Shown here: positions 1 through 6,969 of the stretch, in pieces
How positions within the stretch are numbered: position 1 is the stretch's first letter
Layout: the number at the start of each line of letters is the position of its first letter
Source: CAZHMN01 sp964533705
GTDB lineage: Bacteria; Electryoneota; B3-LCP
Reading direction: 5' to 3'
NCBI GenBank assembly: GCA_964533705.1
Contig: CAZHMN010000078.1
Span: 1 to 14,370, forward strand
DNA: 14,370 nt
The notes under the pieces: model-generated
Seen by the model: the letters and a program-made list of their open reading frames with translations, nothing else
Databases searched by the model: none
What the model was told of the DNA's origin: nothing
Program-made: the position numbers and the translations under genes

Positions 1-1
1 A

Positions 2-898
2 GGAGCGGATTTAGGCGAGGCGAATTTAAGCGGGGCCAATCTCTTCGCCGTGCACTTAGAAGGAGCGGGTTTGAGGAAGACCAGCCTGAATAAAGCTAAT
101 TTAAAAGCCGCCAGGCTGGAACAGACCGACCTGAGGCAGGCTGACCTGAGAGGCAGCAATCTCTCTGAAGCTTCGTTATTGCGGGCGAACTTAGAAGGGG
201 CCGATCTGAGGGAGGCGGATCTTGGCCGGAGTCAGTTCCGTTTGCCGGGATTTTCCGCCAGCATTGATGAGGAAACCAGATTCGGATGGAAGGCACAGAA
301 AGAGGAAAAAGCGCGTCTTGAACGAGATTCCTTTAGGTGGCTTTTGCCTCCTCTGTCGAGAATTGACAAAAGCGCGCGAAAATCGTTTCCCGTAAAAACA
401 GCCAGACATCTCTGCAACCAGATCAGGATGCTCTACCGAGATAATGGCCTTTTCCACCTGGCCGGGAGTTACTTCGAGCAGGAGAACTACTGGCTGACCC
501 GGTACTATAAAGCACGTAGAGAATGGTGGAGGTACATCATCAGGCTGGTTCTGTTTGAATGGTTTACGGGTTACGGAGAAAAACCTCTCCGCATTCTTAC
601 GGCAGGAGGGATATTGATTTTGCTTTTCGCGTTTCTATATCTTTTCAGCGGGGTGATAACCAGTGGCTATGCCATAAACTACGACCTGGCATCTGGATTC
701 ATGTCATTTGGAGTATTTATACAGGATCTCTGGACCTGTCTTTTGTTTTCTATTCAATGCTTTGTGACCCTGGGGTTAGGTTCGATTCTGCCGATCAGCG
801 GCTTTAGCCAGACGCTGGCCTCCCTGGAAGGACTCCTGGGCGTCTTCGGCATTATGCTGGGCGTGGTGACGTTCGTGCGCAAGGCGGTGCGTGAGTGA
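2..898 (+). CDS. Pentapeptide-repeat protein with C-terminal ion-channel-like domain (5' end outside window)
   Basis: The frame is already open at base 2 with repeats of the A(D/N)LxxA type, so the gene starts upstream; the GTG at 50 lies inside the repeats and is not a convincing start. Pentapeptide repeats run to about base 235 and would fold as a right-handed quadrilateral beta-helix. A charged linker follows, then a Y/W-rich segment ending in SGYGE-like 'TGYGEKPLR' (about 404-600), a layout I recall from channel-linked pentapeptide proteins. Two hydrophobic helices (about 600-660 and 805-880) flank a pore-like loop with 'VTLGLGSILP', resembling the two-helix potassium-channel pore (TVGYGD..P) but with Leu for Tyr and Ser for Asp. 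Likely an inner-membrane protein with a cytoplasmic repeat domain. Ion selectivity cannot be inferred safely from such a degenerate filter. Repeats are certain; the channel domain is an inference. Confidence 0.8.
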   Translation, partial: GADLGEANLSGANLFAVHLEGAGLRKTSLNKANLKAARLEQTDLRQADLRGSNLSEASLLRANLEGADLREADLGRSQFRLPGFSASIDEETRFGWKAQKEEKARLERDSFRWLLPPLSRIDKSARKSFPVKTARHLCNQIRMLYRDNGLFHLAGSYFEQENYWLTRYYKARREWWRYIIRLVLFEWFTGYGEKPLRILTAGGILILLFAFLYLFSGVITSGYAINYDLASGFMSFGVFIQDLWTCLLFSIQCFVTLGLGSILPISGFSQTLASLEGLLGVFGIMLGVVTFVRKAVRE

Positions 899-964
899 TT
901 CGAGCATCATCGGCACTCGAGCATTCTGCGAGATTTTCGCGATAAACATAATCAGTCGAGTATC

Positions 965-993
965 TTGCTTATTTCTCTTTCCTTTGCTATATT
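965..993 (+). promoter_or_regulatory. Promoter of the MFS transporter gene
   Basis: TTGCTT at 965-970, a 17-bp spacer and TATATT at 988-993 put the transcript start near 1000, about 110 bases before the TTG start codon. The -10 matches that of several other promoters in this window. Confidence 0.55.
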
Positions 994-1023
994 GTCGTGC
1001 AGCCATTCCCGGGGCGGGGTGGC

Positions 1024-1062
1024 GATTTAATTTGCTTTTACTTTGCCGTGGCAAATTTAATC
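1024..1062 (+). promoter_or_regulatory. Inverted repeat in the transporter mRNA leader
   Basis: GATTTAATTTGC (1024-1035) and GCAAATTTAATC (1051-1062) are complementary at 11 of 12 positions around a 15-base loop. The element lies between the predicted transcript start and the ribosome-binding site, so it could be an RNA hairpin or a DNA operator. No known riboswitch is recognised. Confidence 0.4.
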
Positions 1063-1111
1063 CAGTTATGAATGAAATAATCGTGAGCGAATACACGCAG
1101 GAGGAATTTCA

Positions 1112-2596
1112 TTGAGCAGCCAATCATCACCCTGGATGCAAGTGCGGGGATTAAAACCTAACTTCTGGTTCGCAAATTGGATGGAGGCCAACGAGAGGCT
1201 GGCTTTCTTCGGGGCGCGGGCCATTCTGCCATTGTACATGGTCTACGCTGTAGCTGAGGGCGGGTTGGGGCTATCCTACGCTCAGAAAGGCGCGATATAC
1301 TCGATCTGGGCGATTGTCCAGTGCCTGATACCGATGATTTCCGGCGGTTTCACCGACCAATACGGCTATAAGAAAAGCCTGTACGTCGCCTATACGATCA
1401 ATTTCTGCGGCTATCTTATGTTCGCTTTTGCGTCGGGATTCTGGACCGCTTTGGCGGCCGCCTGTCTGATCGGATTAGGGACGGCCATATTCAAACCCCC
1501 GGTGCAGGGGACGATCGCCAAGGCTTCCACCGAAGAAAACAGCTCCATCGCCTGGGGCATTTTCTACTGGATGGTCAACGTGGGCGGTTTCCTGGCACCC
1601 TTCCTGGCGGCGATTTTGCGCGGTGAAACTAATTTCAAATTAGTATTCTTCTGCGCGGCCGGAGTAACGGTCTTCAACTTCTTTCCCACAATCTTCTTCT
1701 ACAGAGAACCTGAAAAAGTCGGAGAGACCAAGATACGGACGGTGGGAGAAACGTTTGTGGAAACCATCGCCACGTTGAAAGACAAGAATTTCTTGATCTT
1801 CCTGGCCATCTTCAGTGGCTTCTGGTTCATGTTCATGCAGCTCTGGGACTTGCTGCCCAACTTCATAGACGAGTGGGTTTTCTCACGTGACATCGCTCCC
1901 CTCTTCAGCGCGATCAATGAGAATACCGTCTTGGAAAGTGGCAACGTCAAGCCCGAGATGCTGATCAACATAGACGCCTTCGCCATCATCGCTCTGATGC
2001 TGCCCATGGGCTGGATTACGGGGAAGTTTCACCCCATGATCGCCCTGATCGCCGGCATGGTGCTTTCGGTTGTCGCCTTCGTCACGGCGGGCGCGACCAA
2101 TATTGGTTTGATCTGCGCGCTGGCGATCTTCGCCTTCGCCATCGGGGAGATGTGGTGCAGCCCCAAATTCTCCGAGTATATCGGCTTGACCGCCCCACCG
2201 GAAAAGAAGGCCACCTACATGGGCTATTCCAACATTCCCTTCGCCGTAGGCTGGGGGGTGGGCAACTTCATCTCCGGATTCCTTTACCAAAGCCTGGGGA
2301 GCAAGATCAACTTCGCCCGGCAATACCTCGTTGAACACCTTGGAATGACGACTGCAGAGGTGGAAGCCGTTCCCCAGGAGAACGTCATGACCACCATGGC
2401 TTCGATGATGAACAACGGCCAGGGTGCATCAGTTGATGACGCCACGCGCCTGCTCTGGGAGATGCATGATCCCTGGAAGGTCTGGGTGATTCTGGGGGCC
2501 ATCGGAGCTGTGGCCACCGTGGCGATGGTGGGGTATTATTTCAAAACCAAGAGTACCGGGTTATCTTCGAGGAATAACGCGGCTCAACCTACTTAA
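1112..2596 (+). CDS. POT/PTR-like major facilitator superfamily transporter
   Basis: A 494-residue inner-membrane protein with about 12 hydrophobic helices. Helix 1 carries 'EANERLAFFGARA' (residues 25-37), matching the ExxER(F)xYYG signature of proton-dependent oligopeptide transporters, whose acidic residues couple protons. 'GGFTDQYGYKKS' fits the loop between helices 2 and 3 of MFS proteins. Unusual are two hydrophilic insertions: about residues 248-290 and about 400-458, the latter just before the last helix. The start is TTG at 1112, chosen because AGGAGG lies at 1099-1104 with a 7-base spacing. A promoter sits at 965-993 and an intrinsic terminator follows at 2618-2650, so it is probably transcribed alone. 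The substrate could be a peptide, but more distant POT relatives carry other solutes, so substrate is left open. Family assignment is fairly sure. Confidence 0.85.
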   Translation: MSSQSSPWMQVRGLKPNFWFANWMEANERLAFFGARAILPLYMVYAVAEGGLGLSYAQKGAIYSIWAIVQCLIPMISGGFTDQYGYKKSLYVAYTINFCGYLMFAFASGFWTALAAACLIGLGTAIFKPPVQGTIAKASTEENSSIAWGIFYWMVNVGGFLAPFLAAILRGETNFKLVFFCAAGVTVFNFFPTIFFYREPEKVGETKIRTVGETFVETIATLKDKNFLIFLAIFSGFWFMFMQLWDLLPNFIDEWVFSRDIAPLFSAINENTVLESGNVKPEMLINIDAFAIIALMLPMGWITGKFHPMIALIAGMVLSVVAFVTAGATNIGLICALAIFAFAIGEMWCSPKFSEYIGLTAPPEKKATYMGYSNIPFAVGWGVGNFISGFLYQSLGSKINFARQYLVEHLGMTTAEVEAVPQENVMTTMASMMNNGQGASVDDATRLLWEMHDPWKVWVILGAIGAVATVAMVGYYFKTKSTGLSSRNNAAQPT

Positions 2597-2617
2597 AGGG
2601 AGAACAGATTGAAATTG

Positions 2618-2650
2618 AAAAGAGGTGCACTTCTGTACGCCTCTTTTTTT
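2618..2650 (+). terminator. Intrinsic terminator between convergent genes
   Basis: AAAAGAGG (2618-2625) pairs with CCTCTTTT (2640-2647), the stem extends by a G-U and a G-C pair, and the right arm runs into a T tract. The AAAA at the left arm gives a U tract on the other strand, so it may serve both the transporter (+) and the methyltransferase (-). Confidence 0.75.
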
Positions 2651-2736
2651 ATTGTTGCCAAAAGGGCTGTGTTTAAAGCAGTTGGATTGTTCTTCCCTGA
2701 TCCAGACGCCTTAAAAGTAAGGGATATTTCCTCTTA

Positions 2737-3363
2737 TTACTTCTTCAGACTGATCGAAATGCCGTCACGCAGTGGTATCTGCACCGTGTGGAATCCTTCA
2801 TGTTCGGATAGCCGGCGGTTGAATTCCAGGATGCTGCGCGTGTTTTCATCCGGGTCAGGCTCCGTCACGGCGCCGTACCAGAGCGTGTTATCAGCGATCA
2901 ACAAACCGCCCTTCCGCAACCGGTCGAAGGCCATATCAATAACCTCGGGGTAATCTTTCTTGTCAACGTCATTGAAGACGATGTCGAACGGCCCGGTCTC
3001 TTCTCTGAAGACTTCCACAGCGTTGCCCAGCTTGAAAAGCATTGATTTTCGCAGCCCCATGCGGGTGAAGCTGGCTTTGGCCATCTTCATGTTCTCCTCG
3101 CTGTGGTCGGTCAGGATAATCTTACCACCAGGTCCCAACCCCCTCGCCAGCCACAATCCAGAATAGCCCCACCCGGAACCGAGATCAATGATACTCTTCG
3201 CCTGTATAGCGCGCGCCAGCAGTTCCAGAAGCATCCCCACCTGTGGCCCCACAACGGGAAAATCCTCCCTTTCCGCTAATCCTTCCATCTCCCTGAAGAC
3301 TTTAGGGCGCGCGTGCAGGTGTTGTTCCAGATAGTCTTCTATTGCAGCAGAAACGATTTCCAT
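2737..3363 (-). CDS. Class I SAM-dependent O-methyltransferase (CCoAOMT/COMT-like, methyltransferase family 3)
   Basis: A 208-residue soluble protein that should transfer a methyl group from S-adenosylmethionine to a hydroxyl, typically with a divalent metal. The glycine motif 'IIDLGSGWGYSG' (58-69) binds SAM, Asp86 in 'ILTDHS' would bind the ribose, and the family's metal-binding features are seen as 'NDVDKKDY' (131-138; usually FIDADKxxY) and 'ADNTLWYG' (157-164). Length is normal for bacterial members. The ATG at 3363 has GAGGTG at 3374-3369, spacing 5. The gene stands alone, converging on the transporter and followed by their shared terminator. The acceptor (a catechol, flavonoid-like or other hydroxylated compound) cannot be named. 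The family call is firm; the N131-D132 variation is conservative. Confidence 0.9.
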   Translation of the reverse strand: MEIVSAAIEDYLEQHLHARPKVFREMEGLAEREDFPVVGPQVGMLLELLARAIQAKSIIDLGSGWGYSGLWLARGLGPGGKIILTDHSEENMKMAKASFTRMGLRKSMLFKLGNAVEVFREETGPFDIVFNDVDKKDYPEVIDMAFDRLRKGGLLIADNTLWYGAVTEPDPDENTRSILEFNRRLSEHEGFHTVQIPLRDGISISLKK

Positions 3364-3399
3364 GTGAACACCTCTTAAACGTTTTACTTGAGTATATTA

Positions 3400-3405
3400 A
3401 TTATA
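3400..3405 (-). promoter_or_regulatory. Possible -10 box for the O-methyltransferase
   Basis: Perfect TATAAT on the minus strand, about 37 bases before the ATG. No good -35 hexamer is found at 16-19 bp, so this is weaker than the other promoters here. Confidence 0.3.
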
Positions 3406-3489
3406 GTAAGTTAAATGATTTTACCTGAAAGTAGTTTCAGAGAGTAGAATAAATTCGCTGAAAAGTTGCTTTGTCCGACTCGGCAAGCG

Positions 3490-3532
3490 GCATCTCAAGT
3501 CCGAATAAACACCTCATTCCCAACTGAGATGC
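3490..3532 (-). terminator. Hairpin downstream of the small exported protein gene
   Basis: GCATCTCA (3490-3497) and TGAGATGC (3525-3532) form a perfect 8-bp stem with a 27-base loop, about 70 bases past the minus-strand stop. No U tract follows, so termination is uncertain. Confidence 0.3.
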
Positions 3533-3598
3533 AACCGCCCTCTCCCGATTATTGAGGCAATACGGTCACAATGTCTAACTTCACCCCTGCGGCGAAAC

Positions 3599-3850
3599 CT
3601 ATTTCCCTATCGTTCCGACCTGGATCATCTTGGTGACCCGGTCTTCAAAGAACTTGAGGGATTCGTCGGCAGAGCCGTAGTAAACGTCGCCGCTGCGCGT
3701 ATCAATCACGTAGTAGAAACGTTCGCTGATGTAGGAGATCTGATACCTGCCGTTGTCCAGAGCATCGTTTTGAGCGTACACTCCTATCGCTAATGCCAGC
3801 ATCAGCCCCAATATGATCCCTATCAGGAGATCTTTGATATTCGCTTTCAC
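3599..3850 (-). CDS. Small exported protein of unknown function
   Basis: An 83-residue protein with an N-terminal hydrophobic segment (about residues 8-24) ending in 'GVYAQN', where Val and Ala suit a signal peptidase I cut before Gln, so it is probably periplasmic; it could stay anchored if uncleaved. The mature part is about 57 residues with 'ERFYYVIDTRSGDVYYG', which looks like one small beta-rich domain. I do not recognise a family. The start is set at GTG 3850 rather than the GTG six bases upstream, because a perfect GGAGGTGATC (3860-3851) overlaps the upstream codon and is ideally placed for 3850. It is divergent from the symporter gene, with its own promoter at 3909-3881. Confidence 0.65.
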   Translation of the reverse strand: MKANIKDLLIGIILGLMLALAIGVYAQNDALDNGRYQISYISERFYYVIDTRSGDVYYGSADESLKFFEDRVTKMIQVGTIGK

Positions 3851-3880
3851 GATCACCTCCGCTTTTTTGCCTCGATCAGT

Positions 3881-3909
3881 AATATAACATCCTCGGGCCT
3901 CTCTTTCAA
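3881..3909 (-). promoter_or_regulatory. Promoter of the small exported protein gene
   Basis: On the minus strand TTGAAA (3909-3904), 17 bp and TATATT (3886-3881) place the transcript start near 3874, about 24 bases before the GTG at 3850. Confidence 0.6.
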
Positions 3910-3963
3910 TGTGAATTCAAGAGAATAAAGGAGTGATGCTACCACCCGCCACTCAAATAATTC

Positions 3964-3992
3964 TTGACTTAATCACTGAAAATTCCTATTTT
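3964..3992 (+). promoter_or_regulatory. Promoter of the glutamate/aspartate symporter gene
   Basis: TTGACT (3964-3969), 17 bp, TATTTT (3987-3992). The transcript start near 3999 leaves a leader of about 40 bases. It lies back to back with the minus-strand promoter at 3881-3909. Confidence 0.6.
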
Positions 3993-4039
3993 CACCATCA
4001 TCGAATCATCTAACGAAACAACAAGCGAGTAATCCGCTG

Positions 4040-5281
<1,242 letters not shown>

Positions 5282-5624
5282 AGGAGTTGTTTTAAGCTCT
5301 GATTATTGGTTTTTCACACCAGAATGAATTCTGGTGCTGAGACTTGCCTTAAAATCCCGCCCAAGCGGGATTCGAAGTCGCGCCAGCGACTTTAAGCTGA
5401 TCTCAGCCTCGGAATTTATTCCGGGGCAACGTCCCCGGCCTTCTCGTTAGGCTGTACGGCCTGGTGACAGGAGAAGAAATACTGTAGCGGGGGAATCACC
5501 CCCGCCCTACGTTTTGTACCTGGTGCACGTGTCCGTCGGGGCAAAACCCCAACGGAGGGCTTCGCTTCGCGATCACGATTAGGGTACTTAGCTGTCTATC
5601 CGCGTTTTTCCCCTCTCTATTTTC
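5282..5624. other. Gene-free tract filled with short hairpins
   Basis: No convincing coding frame is seen on either strand. The tract is dominated by consecutive inverted repeats (separate entry, 5317-5555). After 5560 there is only low-order sequence leading to the promoter at 5625. Confidence 0.7.
5317..5555. repeat. Array of about nine consecutive hairpins with different stems
   Basis: Perfect or near-perfect inverted repeats follow each other: 5317-5336 (9-bp stem, 2-base centre), 5353-5372 (8 bp), 5375-5392 (7 bp), 5396-5407 (5 bp), 5407-5426 (9 bp, one G-U), 5421-5438 (6 bp, overlapping and competing with the previous one), 5449-5462 (4 bp), 5487-5505 (7 bp, GC only) and 5533-5555 (4+4 bp with one mismatch). 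Stem sequences are unrelated to one another, so this is not a simple tandem repeat. None has a U tract, so ordinary termination does not explain them. They resemble REP-type intergenic palindromes in size, but the stems vary freely. Confidence 0.75.
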
Positions 5625-5653
5625 TTGACAAATACATTTATTAAATGTATATT
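5625..5653 (+). promoter_or_regulatory. Strong promoter of the winged-helix gene with an internal operator-like palindrome
   Basis: TTGACA (5625-5630), 17 bp, TATATT (5648-5653): a consensus -35 at ideal spacing. Bases 5632-5650 form a perfect palindrome (9-bp arms, one central base) that fills the spacer and overlaps the -10, where a dimeric repressor would block RNA polymerase. The transcript start near 5660 leaves about 110 bases of leader. Confidence 0.7.
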
Positions 5654-5771
5654 CTTGCACCATTATGTCAGCCATTAAACCTGACAATATACAAGATTCA
5701 TTTCTCATATTTCCAGCAGGTTAAACCCAATTCAACTGAACATTAAACCATTAATGCTACGAGGGGGTCAA

Positions 5772-5969
5772 ATGAGCAAAGACATCGGTGAAACCGCCGG
5801 AGTCATATGGAAGTATCTCGATGAGCGCGGCGAAGCAACGATAACCAGCTTGGTGAAGGATACCAAGCTCAGTCAACGTCATGCTGACCCAACCGTACGC
5901 TGGTTAGCTCGCGAAGGAAAAATCCAGATAAGACGTGAGGAAAAAAAAGAACTCATCTCACTGTCATAG
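5772..5969 (+). CDS. Small winged-helix protein (DUF2582-like)
   Basis: A 65-residue protein, essentially one winged helix-turn-helix domain: 'IGETAGVIWKYL' helix 1, 'ATITSLVKDTKLSQRHADPTV' helices 2-3, then 'RWLAREGKIQIRREE' with the 'WLAREGKI' wing typical of the small DUF2582 winged-helix family. It is a putative DNA-binding protein, though members of that family lack a well-established role. The start is ATG 5772, with GAGGGGG at 5761-5767; an in-frame ATG at 5754 lies upstream of that site and is rejected. The gene is monocistronic, between the promoter at 5625 and hairpins at 5971-6066. It may autoregulate through the palindrome at 5632-5650, but that is only inferred from position. The poly-A codon run near 5940 is a possible slippage site. 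Confidence 0.75.
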   Translation: MSKDIGETAGVIWKYLDERGEATITSLVKDTKLSQRHADPTVRWLAREGKIQIRREEKKELISLS

Positions 5970-5970
5970 T

Positions 5971-6066
5971 GCAGCATTCTACTGGAGCGCTCATCATAGA
6001 ATTATGGGAAGAGCGCTGCTGCCTTCTTATCCGTTTGAATGCGTCAGGAATTTTCCTGGTGCATTC
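5971..6066 (+). terminator. Two hairpins between the winged-helix gene and the next promoter
   Basis: A first structure pairs AGCGCTC (5986-5992) with GAGCGCT (6011-6017) and GCAGC (5971-5975) with the adjacent GCTGC. A second, 6037-6066, folds as a 14-bp stem: GAATGC/GCATTC, two G-U pairs, then CAGGAA/TTCCTG around two Ts. The second stem is followed by TTGT only, so it is a moderate terminator candidate for the upstream gene. Confidence 0.45.
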
Positions 6067-6078
6067 TTGTCACTCACC

Positions 6079-6107
6079 TTGACTTTCCGCGATTACCGTC
6101 ATACATT
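6079..6107 (+). promoter_or_regulatory. Promoter of the 127-residue membrane protein gene
   Basis: TTGACT (6079-6084), 17 bp, TACATT (6102-6107). The start near 6114 rules out the in-frame ATG at 6039 and supports the ATG at 6141. Confidence 0.55.
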
Positions 6108-6140
6108 TATTCATCTCATCTCTTAGCGCGAGTTAATCCC

Positions 6141-6524
6141 ATGCTTCTCAAATACGTCATCGCCTGGCTGGGCTTGATGGTCATCGGCATCGCAAACGGG
6201 GTGCTGCGGGTTGGCACCTACGGGAAGGTCATGGCAGAACTGACCGCTCACCAGCTATCCACCCTATCCGGCGCCATCCTCATGGGGCTCTACGTCTGGC
6301 TTCTAAGCCGAATCTGGCCGCTGCAATCCGCCGAACAGGCCTGGGCGGTAGGCTTCATCTGGCTATTCATGACGATCTGTTTTGAATTCCTCTTCGGGCA
6401 TTACGTCATTGGCCACCCCTGGCAAAAGTTGCTTCACGATTACAACTTTTTGGAGGGGCGCGTTTGGCTCTTCATCCTCATCTGGACGACTGTTGCACCA
6501 TACGTGTTCTATCGGTTGAAGTAG
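6141..6524 (+). CDS. Small integral membrane protein of unknown function
   Basis: A 127-residue protein with four likely membrane helices: about residues 5-22, 40-57, 66-84 and 106-122. Distinctive is 'FEFLFGHYVIGHPWQKLLHDYN' between helices 3 and 4 (His and aromatic residues near the membrane surface), and 'LTAHQLSTLSG' before helix 2. I recall homologous conserved hypothetical proteins of about this length in diverse bacteria but no assigned function. The ATG at 6141 has only a weak purine stretch (GCGAG) before it; it is preferred because the promoter lies at 6079-6107. It is flanked by its own promoter and by that of the next unit, so it is probably a single-gene transcript. Confidence 0.7.
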   Translation: MLLKYVIAWLGLMVIGIANGVLRVGTYGKVMAELTAHQLSTLSGAILMGLYVWLLSRIWPLQSAEQAWAVGFIWLFMTICFEFLFGHYVIGHPWQKLLHDYNFLEGRVWLFILIWTTVAPYVFYRLK

Positions 6525-6672
6525 CTGACAAGAGGATGCTGCAAGACACTTACCTCTATTCCTCGGAGAAACACGCACCCCTCCCTGCTGCACTACGACT
6601 CCTAAATACGTTCTTATTGCCCTTCCAGCTTCCAATTGGTTAATGCGATAGAGATTTCCAGGATTCAGTATA

Positions 6673-6700
6673 TCATAAAGGAATTTATGAAAAACATAAA
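6673..6700. promoter_or_regulatory. Three alternating half-sites upstream of the regulator promoter
   Basis: CATAAA (6674-6679), TTTATG (6684-6689) and CATAAA (6695-6700) alternate in orientation, their centres 10 and 11 bp apart, one helical turn each. Neighbouring pairs form perfect inverted repeats (TCATAAA-GGAA-TTTATGA and TTTATG-AAAAA-CATAAA). The block ends 7 bp before the -35, next to an A tract. Confidence 0.5.
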
Positions 6701-6707
6701 AAAATAC

Positions 6708-6736
6708 TTGACTTTCGTAAAATCTTGTATTATATT
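6708..6736 (+). promoter_or_regulatory. Promoter giving a leaderless transcript for the Cro/C1-type regulator
   Basis: TTGACT (6708-6713), 17 bp, TATATT (6731-6736). The usual start, six to seven bases after the -10, falls at about 6742-6743, exactly the A of the ATG at 6743. No Shine-Dalgarno precedes that ATG. Confidence 0.65.
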
Positions 6737-6742
6737 AAGCGC

Positions 6743-6955
6743 ATGGCTATCGAAGTAAAATTGGATTTAATGCTGGTGAAGCGCAAGATGAGGCTGACCG
6801 ATCTGTCGGAGAGGATCGGCATTTCGGTCACCAATCTTTCACTGCTCAAGACCGGGAAGGTGAAGGGGATCCGGTTCAGTACCCTGGAGGCTATCTGCAA
6901 GGAATTGGACTGCCAGCCTGGAGACATTCTGGAATACATCCCGGATTACATTTAA
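6743..6955 (+). CDS. Small Cro/C1-type helix-turn-helix regulator (YozG/HTH_26-like)
   Basis: A 70-residue protein that is almost only a helix-turn-helix domain: 'RLTDLSERIGISVTNLSLLKTGKVKGIRFSTLEAICKELDCQPGDILEY' fits the small XRE class with its typical C-terminal 'CQPGDILEY'. It should bind DNA as a dimer. The start is ATG 6743; an in-frame TTG at 6725 lies between the -35 and -10 boxes and cannot be on the transcript. The mRNA seems leaderless. It is followed after 14 bases by a membrane protein gene, an arrangement like Bacillus yozG beside a membrane gene, suggesting a regulator that works with or controls its neighbour. The half-sites at 6673-6700 are candidate binding sites for autoregulation. 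Confidence 0.85.
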   Translation: MAIEVKLDLMLVKRKMRLTDLSERIGISVTNLSLLKTGKVKGIRFSTLEAICKELDCQPGDILEYIPDYI

Positions 6956-6969
6956 TGATGAGGTAACTC

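Noticed and set aside
891..1115. Open frame between the pentapeptide gene and the transporter
   Set aside because: It overlaps both neighbours, spans the predicted promoter and leader hairpin, and its translation has no recognisable protein features.
5317..5336. Intrinsic terminator of the symporter gene
   Set aside because: The T run lies before, not after, the hairpin on the plus strand, so it does not fit a Rho-independent terminator.
5317..5555. CRISPR array or simple tandem repeat
   Set aside because: The units do not share sequence, spacers are not uniform, and no cas genes are present.
6039..6140. Longer N-terminus for the 127-residue membrane protein
   Set aside because: The ATG at 6039 lies within a hairpin and upstream of the promoter at 6079-6107; the added residues do not look like part of the protein.
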